64,000 bases of DNA from Yamadazyma tenuis (lineage: Eukaryota; Ascomycota; Pichiomycetes; Serinales; Debaryomycetaceae). How positions within the stretch are numbered: position 1 is the stretch's first letter; the number at the start of each line of letters is the position of its first letter. Positions 58,506 through 64,000 of this stretch are shown piece after piece. Both the position numbers and the translations under genes were made by a program. The notes beneath the pieces were generated by a model that was not told where the DNA came from, searched no databases, and saw nothing but the letters and a program-made list of their open reading frames with translations. The stretch spans positions 481,001-545,000 of the forward strand of contig NC_089463.1 of assembly GCF_029203305.1 (NCBI RefSeq), in the 5' to 3' direction.

Positions 58506-59357
58506 ATGACAAAGCGGAGCTTTGAATCTTTCATTAGATATCCTTCTGACCCCAAGGAGGTCCCCTCTAAACCCGAAAAGTTGTCCCATAATATCATGGA
58601 AAGATTCTTTTTGACAGGAAAAGTCTCAGTTATAACGGGAGGTTCTGGAAGTATAGGAGCTGCTATTGTAGAAGGATATGCTCAAGCTGGAAGTAATATC
58701 GCTATAATGGATATCAGAGAAAACCTCGAACTCTGTGTACGCTTATCCACCACTTACAATATCAAGGCAAAGTTCTACAGAGTTAATCTTTCTGACCCCC
58801 AAGAAGTGAAGAAGGTAATTCAAACAATTGAGATAGACTTTGGAACCATCGATATTTTTGTGGCCAATGCTGGAATTGCTTGGAATTTTGGTTCTATATT
58901 GAATGAAGACAGCACTCCTGAAGCATGGAAAAGAGTTTTTGATGTAGATGTCAACAGTATATTCTACTGTTGCAAATATGTTGGTGAGATCTTCAAGAAG
59001 AAAGGAAAAGGTTCGATTATCATGACAGCTTCTATGTCAGCTCATATTGTCAATGTACCCAATTACCAAACATGTTATAACGCTGCAAAAGCTGCTGTAT
59101 TGCACATGGGGAGATCTTTGGCTATAGAATTTGTTGACTTTGCAAGAGTAAATACTGTTTCCCCTGGTTACACAAACACACCTTTGTCAGATCCCGTTCT
59201 GGTTGAAGAAAGATCCAAATGGTGGGCATTAACTCCTAAAGGTAGAGAGTGCGAACCTGATGAGTTGGTTGGTGCCTTTATCTACTTGGCCTCTGATGCA
59301 TCCAGCTTCACCACTGGTAGTGATATACGGGTTGACGGTGGATATTGTTCTATATAA
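58506..59357 (+). CDS. SDR polyol dehydrogenase of the Sou1/Sou2 family (NAD-type)
   Basis: 283 residues. TGGSGSIG at 44-51, NAG at 121-123, catalytic Ser176, Tyr191 and Lys195, and a GGY C-terminus. It resembles Sou1 over its length (NVPNYQTCYNAAKAAVLH, ARVNTVSPGY) but is clearly a paralogue. At the end of strand 2 it has Asp69 (IAIMDIREN), the residue that usually selects NAD. The pair of SDRs, one NADPH-type and one NAD-type, suggests opposite directions of a ketose/polyol exchange. The gene is the last unique protein gene before the rDNA. Confidence 0.82.
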   Translation: MTKRSFESFIRYPSDPKEVPSKPEKLSHNIMERFFLTGKVSVITGGSGSIGAAIVEGYAQAGSNIAIMDIRENLELCVRLSTTYNIKAKFYRVNLSDPQEVKKVIQTIEIDFGTIDIFVANAGIAWNFGSILNEDSTPEAWKRVFDVDVNSIFYCCKYVGEIFKKKGKGSIIMTASMSAHIVNVPNYQTCYNAAKAAVLHMGRSLAIEFVDFARVNTVSPGYTNTPLSDPVLVEERSKWWALTPKGRECEPDELVGAFIYLASDASSFTTGSDIRVDGGYCSI

Positions 59358-59972
59358 TCTCTTTAAATAGGTGCAATTAGAAATTTGGTACTTCCCTTCT
59401 AGTTTTCCATGAGATCAAAAGAGAGGAAGCTATTTTTATTTTAGCAATACACTATCATTAGTGAATGCTAATGTTACGTGGAGTGAATCTTGGCTTCTTT
59501 GTTTGTGTGTTTGCTGTACAGACCCTTGATCCACGGTAAGGTCATGTAGCACATCTCGAAAGCTTGGAATGATGAAACACTGGAGTCTGCGTTTATCCCT
59601 CGTTTCTTTTGTCCTTTATGTGTGTGATTATTTTCTGAAAATGTTTGCTAAAGATCTTTAAAATTCGCCTTTTTCACAAAATTAATTACAGCCAAGGGTT
59701 TACTCTAAGTTACACTAGTGGCTGAAAATTCTTGAAAAAATACCAGAAACTTCAGCTAAGGCCACACACTCAAGTACTCAAAAATTAATTATACTTATCC
59801 TGTAACACCATTAATATTAGCTCAAAACTACCACCTACTATTGCCGTTCGTGTACGACTAATTTGTTTTCTTCCAAAACGCGTGGTGCGAGAGACAACCC
59901 CGTCTGGCTGCGAAATTTTGAATAGTACGGAAGGTCGTGTCCGGTTCATAAAGTTTGTCTTTGACAAAACAA

Positions 59973-60008
59973 AATCTCAATCTCAATCTCAATCTCAATC
60001 TCAATCTC
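59973..60008 (+). repeat. Microsatellite AATCTC x6
   Basis: Six perfect copies of the hexamer in a row. Confidence 0.95.
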
Positions 60009-60134
60009 ATTTTCGCAGCCAACAGTATAGGGCAAATTTGGAAAGATTTTTGACGACAAAGGGAAAAAGCTCAAAGGTGGTGGATATATACAAGGCATAT
60101 GCAAGGAAGACAAGATGACATGGTTAGCGGAAGC

Positions 60135-60142
60135 AAAAAAAA
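60135..60142 (-). terminator. Pol III terminator after 5S
   Basis: Eight A on the plus strand, T8 on the 5S transcript strand, 4 nt beyond the 5S 3' end. Confidence 0.85.
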
Positions 60143-60146
60143 GAAG

Positions 60147-60267
60147 AGATTGCAGCACGAGAGTTTCGCGTATGGTCTCCCACTACACTACTCGGTCTCG
60201 CTCTTAGCAGCTTAACTACAGTTGATCGGACGGGAAACGGTGCTTTCTGCTAGATATGGCCGCAACC
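60147..60267 (-). rRNA. 5S ribosomal RNA
   Basis: 121 nt on the minus strand, from GGTTGCGGCC to CTGCAATCT, the S. cerevisiae 5S ends. The internal promoter region (TAGTTAAGCTG, GACCGAGTAGTG) is present. Relative to S. cerevisiae the AGC/GCT exchange in helix III is compensatory, so the gene looks functional. It is transcribed away from the 18S gene, as in the S. cerevisiae rDNA. Confidence 0.97.
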
Positions 60268-60410
60268 GTAATACTGACTTTTCGAGGTGGTTATATGGAA
60301 AGGTTGGCGGCGCAGGGGGAGGGAACTTGGAATAAAGTCGGTTTTCATAGCTAGGTGGAGACCCGTGGGGGTCACTACGCACTACGTACTACGAGAGCAG
60401 GGAGAGCGGA

Positions 60411-60439
60411 GGGAGAGCAGGGGGAGAACAGGGGAGGGG
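60411..60439 (+). other. G-quadruplex motif
   Basis: Four G-tracts of 3, 5, 4 and 4 on the plus strand separated by loops of 6, 6 and 1 bases. Confidence 0.7.
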
Positions 60440-60680
60440 AGGACGGAACAGGAGACATGGGGACTTCGGTGGGTGTCTGGGTATATGGGTCAGAACAAAT
60501 CAAATCAAATCAAAACAAGACAAACAAGACAAGACAAGACAGGACAAACAAGACCAGGCGAATTCAATGGCTGGGTATGGCACAGTATATAAATGGACAA
60601 GAGTGCGGAGGACAAATTCGGTGTGCGCGGTTCAATTTCAAAAAAGTTCGAGTTTCTGCGAAGTGGGAGAAAAAAATTTA

Positions 60681-60790
60681 AATGGGACGAAAATGGGACA
60701 AAAATATTTAAATGGGACGCTAATGGGACAAAAATATTTAAATGGGACGAATACGGGACGAAAATATTTAAATGGGACACTAGGACAAAA
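60681..60790 (+). repeat. 30-bp tandem repeat, 3.7 copies
   Basis: Units start at 60681, 60711, 60741 and 60771. Each has two TGGGAC-like cores followed by an AAAATATTTA block; the third unit has a CGGGACG variant, and the fourth is incomplete. A partial unit precedes it at 60661-60680. Confidence 0.85.
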
Positions 60791-61982
60791 AACATCGGGA
60801 TGACCAAAACAAAGACCAAAATCAATGGGCCTTGGATGGGTGAATGTAGAGGACAGAAGCAGGCGACCCCGAGAGACCGGAGGATAGTTGTTGAAAAAAG
60901 TTGAATTATGATCCGAAGGTATGAAGCAAGGTAGAAATAGTGAAAATGGCAGAAGACTGCGAAATGTAGAAAAAAGAACAAGTATGAAAGACAGCAAGAT
61001 GAACAGGATCATGTAAAAGTATAAAGTTCGTAGAGCATGAGGAAATAATTAGAGGAATATACAATGTAGGAATTTGGTCAAACAAGGGACAAGAACTTAA
61101 CAAGAAGTCGAGAAAGGTGGTGGGTCGTGTACGCACAAGAGTGCGGAGGGCAGTGGCAATGAATGGTAGATGGTGAAAAAGGCAAAGGCAGGAAAAAGAA
61201 ATATGGATAGAGGAGGAAAAACAGAGGTAAGAAAAGACAAAGCGAACAAAAAAAGCGAAAGGAAGGGAAAAAAAGGATAAAACGAGGACAGGAAAATAAT
61301 AGTGAGCATAAGAACAACCCGCGAAAAAAAGGTTAAACAAAAGATATTCGGAAGGATATTTATGAAGTAATGAGAACAAATCGATAAAAAGATATGAGAA
61401 GTTACTTTGAGTGATATTAGAAGTTGCAAGCTTATGCTTGCATCGACTGATATCTCTATGGCCACGCCGATCAGTGGGGCGAGTTGAATGGAGATCGATA
61501 AGATCGACATTGCTTTATACGCTAATCGGCAAGGGTTATCTCCAGTACGGGGCGAAAGTCTCGCGGTGGAGTAGCCTGAACAGTTTTATTTCGGATATCA
61601 GACGATTCCGTGAATAAACACTGAAGGATTTAGTGGATTACTAGCCGATGGCAAGTGTTTTACTGAAAACTTACTCGGGGGTCTGCGACGATGATTAGCC
61701 TAACTATGTTAGTGAATCATTGTTTGTAACCTCCTCCAAGGTTGGTCATGTTAAACGTTGTGCTGCGGAAGTGGCGCACGGTTTAGCGGACACCATACCA
61801 GAGGAAATCAAAGGGAGCTATATGGATGTAGTTTTGTATGAACGGCGGCGGTAAAACGACGTTGTTGAGTACAGCTACCGATTCATTAATTTGAATTGTG
61901 ATTAGAATAACTTCAGCGAGACCGTGCCGCGAAAGTGGTGCGGATTCGTAATGAACTGTCCTTCGGGGCAATTCAAGATAGT

Positions 61983-63081
61983 TATCTGGTTGATCCTGCC
62001 AGTTGCCATATGCTTGTCTCAAAGATTAAGCCATGCATGTCTAAGTATAAGCAATTTATACAGTGAAACTGCGAATGGCTCATTAAATCAGTTATCGTTT
62101 ATTTGATAGTGCTTTACTACTCGGATACCCGTGGTAATTCTAGAGCTAATACGTGCTAAAAATCCCGACCTCTGGAACGGATGTATTTATTAGATAAAAA
62201 ATCAATGTCTTCGGACTTTTTGATGATTCATAATAACTTTTCGAATCGCATGGCCTTGTGCTGGCGATGGTTCATTCAAATTTCTGCCCTATCAACTTTC
62301 GATGGTAGGATAGTGGCCTACCATGGTTGCAACGGGTAACGGGGAATTAGGGTTCGATTCCGGAGAGGGAGCCTGAGAAACGGCTACCACATCCAAGGAA
62401 GGCAGCAGGCGCGCAAATTACCCAATCCCGACACGGGGAGGTAGTGACAATAAATAACGATACAGGGCCCTTTCGGGTCTTGTAATTGGAATGAGTACAA
62501 TTTAAATACCTTAACGAGGAACAATTGGAGGGCAAGTCTGGTGCCAGCAGCCGCGGTAATTCCAGCTCCAAGAGCGTATGTAAAAGTTGTTGCAGTTAAA
62601 AAGCTCGTAGTTGAACCTTGGGCTTGGTTGGCCGGTCCGCTTTTTTGCGAGTACTGGATTCAACCGAGCCTTTCCTTCTGGCTAACTAGTCGTTTCGGCG
62701 GCTAGCGAACCAGGACATTTACTTTGAGAAAATTAGAGTGTTCAAAGCAGGCATTAGCTTGAATATATTAGCATGGAATAATAGAATAGGACGTTATGGT
62801 TCTATTTTGTTGGTTTCTAGGACCATCGTAATGATTAATAGGGACGGTCGGGGGCATCAGTATTCAGTTGTCAGAGGTGAAATTCTTAGATTTACTGAAG
62901 ACTAACTACTGCGAAAGCATTTGCCAAGGACGTTTTCATTAATCAAGAACGAAAGTTAGGGGATCGAAGATGATCAGATACCGTCGTAGTCTTAACCATA
63001 AACTATGCCGACTAGGGATCGGGTGTTGTCCTTTTTTTGGCGCACTCGGCACCTTACGAGAAATCAAAGTTTTTGGGTTCT

Positions 63082-63150
<69 letters not shown>

Positions 63151-63589
63151 GCGGCTTAATTTGACTCAACACGGGGAAACTCACCAGGTCCAGACACAAT
63201 AAGGATTGACAGATTGAGAGCTCTTTCTTGATTTTGTGGGTGGTGGTGCATGGCCGTTCTTAGTTGGTGGAGTGATTTGTCTGCTTAATTGCGATAACGA
63301 ACGAGACCTTAACCTACTAAATAGTGCTGTTCGCTTCGGCGATCATAGTCACTTCTTAGAGGGACTACCGATTTCAAGTCGGTGGAAGTTTGAGGCAATA
63401 ACAGGTCTGTGATGCCCTTAGACGTTCTGGGCCGCACGCGCGCTACACTGACGGAGCCAGCGAGTATTAACCTTGGCCGAGAGGTCTGGGAAATCTTGTG
63501 AAACTCCGTCGTGCTGGGGATAGAGCATTGTAATTATTGCTCTTCAACGAGGAATTCCTAGTAAGCGCAAGTCATCAGCTTGCGTTGAT

Positions 63590-63635
<46 letters not shown>

Positions 63636-63719
63636 AATGGCTTAGTGAGGCCTTCGGATTGGTTTAAGGAAGGGGGCAACTCCATCCTGGAACCGAAAAG
63701 TTGGACAAACTTGGTCATT

Positions 63720-63777
<58 letters not shown>
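61983..63777 (+). rRNA. 18S ribosomal RNA
   Basis: 1795 nt, from TATCTGGTTGATCC to GGAAGGATCATTA. All classical blocks are present, for example GTGCCAGCAGCCGCGGTAA (near 62541) and the 3' end GTAGGTGAACCTGCGG. Some sites differ from the near-universal sequence, such as 62001-62013 (AGTTGCCATATGC in place of AGTAGTCATATGC). No intron is seen. Confidence 0.98.
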
Positions 63778-63972
63778 CAGTTATTAATTTTTGCCAGCGC
63801 TTAACTGCGCGGCGAAAACTAATCCTTACACACTGTGTTTTTTGTTATTACAAGAACCATTGCTTTGGCTTGGCCGCAAGGTTGGGCCAGAGGACACATA
63901 AACTTCAATTTTATTGAATTGTTAATTTTAATTATTTGTCAATTTGTTTGATTAATTTCAAAATAATCTTCA
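63778..63972 (+). other. ITS1
   Basis: 195 nt between 18S and 5.8S. Its start and the GCCAGCGCTTAACTGCGCGGCG block resemble Meyerozyma/Yamadazyma-type yeasts; the rest is AT-rich. Confidence 0.9.
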
Positions 63973-64000
63973 AAACTTTCAACAACGGATCTCTTGGTTC
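63973..64000 (+). rRNA. 5.8S ribosomal RNA (5' end only)
   Basis: Starts with AAACTTTCAACAACGG as in all fungal 5.8S; only 28 nt lie inside the window. Confidence 0.97.

Larger units (their letters stand above)
59358..60146. other. Spacer between the last protein gene and the 5S gene
   Basis: About 790 nt of AT-rich sequence with no gene seen. It should contain the junction between unique chromosome and rDNA spacer, but the exact point cannot be located without a full repeat unit. An (AATCTC)6 microsatellite lies at 59973-60008. Confidence 0.5.
60268..61982. other. rDNA intergenic spacer and 5' external transcribed spacer
   Basis: 1715 nt between 5S and 18S. From left to right it holds a G-rich quadruplex motif (60411-60439), CAAAT- and CAAGA-type short repeats (about 60488-60552), a 30-bp tandem repeat (60681-60790), a strongly purine-rich plus strand (about 60850-61400) and then ordinary-looking sequence that is probably the 5' ETS (about 61400-61982). 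The Pol I start site cannot be placed from sequence alone. Open frames here are composition artefacts. Confidence 0.75.

Noticed and set aside
60505..61510. Several minus-strand frames (up to 158 codons) in the rDNA spacer
   Set aside because: Created by the purine/pyrimidine strand bias; Phe/Leu/Ser/Pro only, with repeats.
1..64000. Transposon, integrated virus, CRISPR or killer-type elements
   Set aside because: No reverse transcriptase, integrase, terminal repeats, direct-repeat/spacer arrays or such proteins were seen in any frame I could read.

Overview
The window is nuclear DNA from a budding yeast of the CUG-Ser clade (Debaryomycetaceae-like). Genes are dense and essentially intron-free, and nearly every protein has a recognisable Candida or Saccharomyces counterpart. 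A CTG codon in the mitochondrial Hsp70 gene falls where Hsp70 proteins usually carry Ser or Arg, which fits CUG read as serine. The right end is an rDNA unit with 18S, ITS1 and the start of 5.8S. The ITS1 looks like Yamadazyma/Meyerozyma-type yeasts, but I cannot name a species.

Layout. 0-11.2 kb: a truncated Lpx1-type peroxisomal hydrolase, a mitochondrial P-loop ATPase, HUL5, PHO13, a small unknown gene, POP7, a PQ-loop vacuolar transporter and ANP1. 11.2-13.5 kb: a gene-free stretch that leads into a TYE7-like SREBP-type bHLH regulator. 14.6-28 kb: MON2, CHS3, a MAPK-type tyrosine phosphatase and RAM1, then a tightly spaced tRNA-Arg/tRNA-Phe pair. 28.4-41 kb: UBX3, SRP14, a nodulin-like MFS protein, FZO1, SKP1, SPP1, an unknown gene, HAT2, VPS55, EMC4 and TAN1. 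41-50.3 kb: an FBXO21-like F-box/YccV protein, SSQ1, PRE5, a small mitochondrial-looking protein, SEC15 and IRC6.

From 50.3 kb the content becomes metabolic. DAL3 and a secreted nucleoside-hydrolase-like protein form a purine-nitrogen pair with GATAAG boxes upstream. They are followed by a probable catabolic cluster: a Gal4-type Zn2Cys6 regulator, an HGT-type sugar transporter and two SOU1-family dehydrogenases. Perfect CGG-N11-CCG sites lie in the transporter promoter and in the shared promoter of the two dehydrogenases, so the regulator plausibly controls the set. One dehydrogenase looks NADPH-type and the other NAD-type, as expected for a reductase/dehydrogenase pair interconverting a ketose and a polyol.

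The last 4 kb are the edge of the rDNA array. A 5S gene lies on the minus strand, followed by a spacer with a G-quadruplex motif, a 30-bp tandem repeat and a long purine-rich strand, then 18S, ITS1 and the first bases of 5.8S. No transposon, CRISPR array or virus-like sequence was seen. Residue numbers and lengths below count CTG as an ordinary codon; in this organism it is probably serine.
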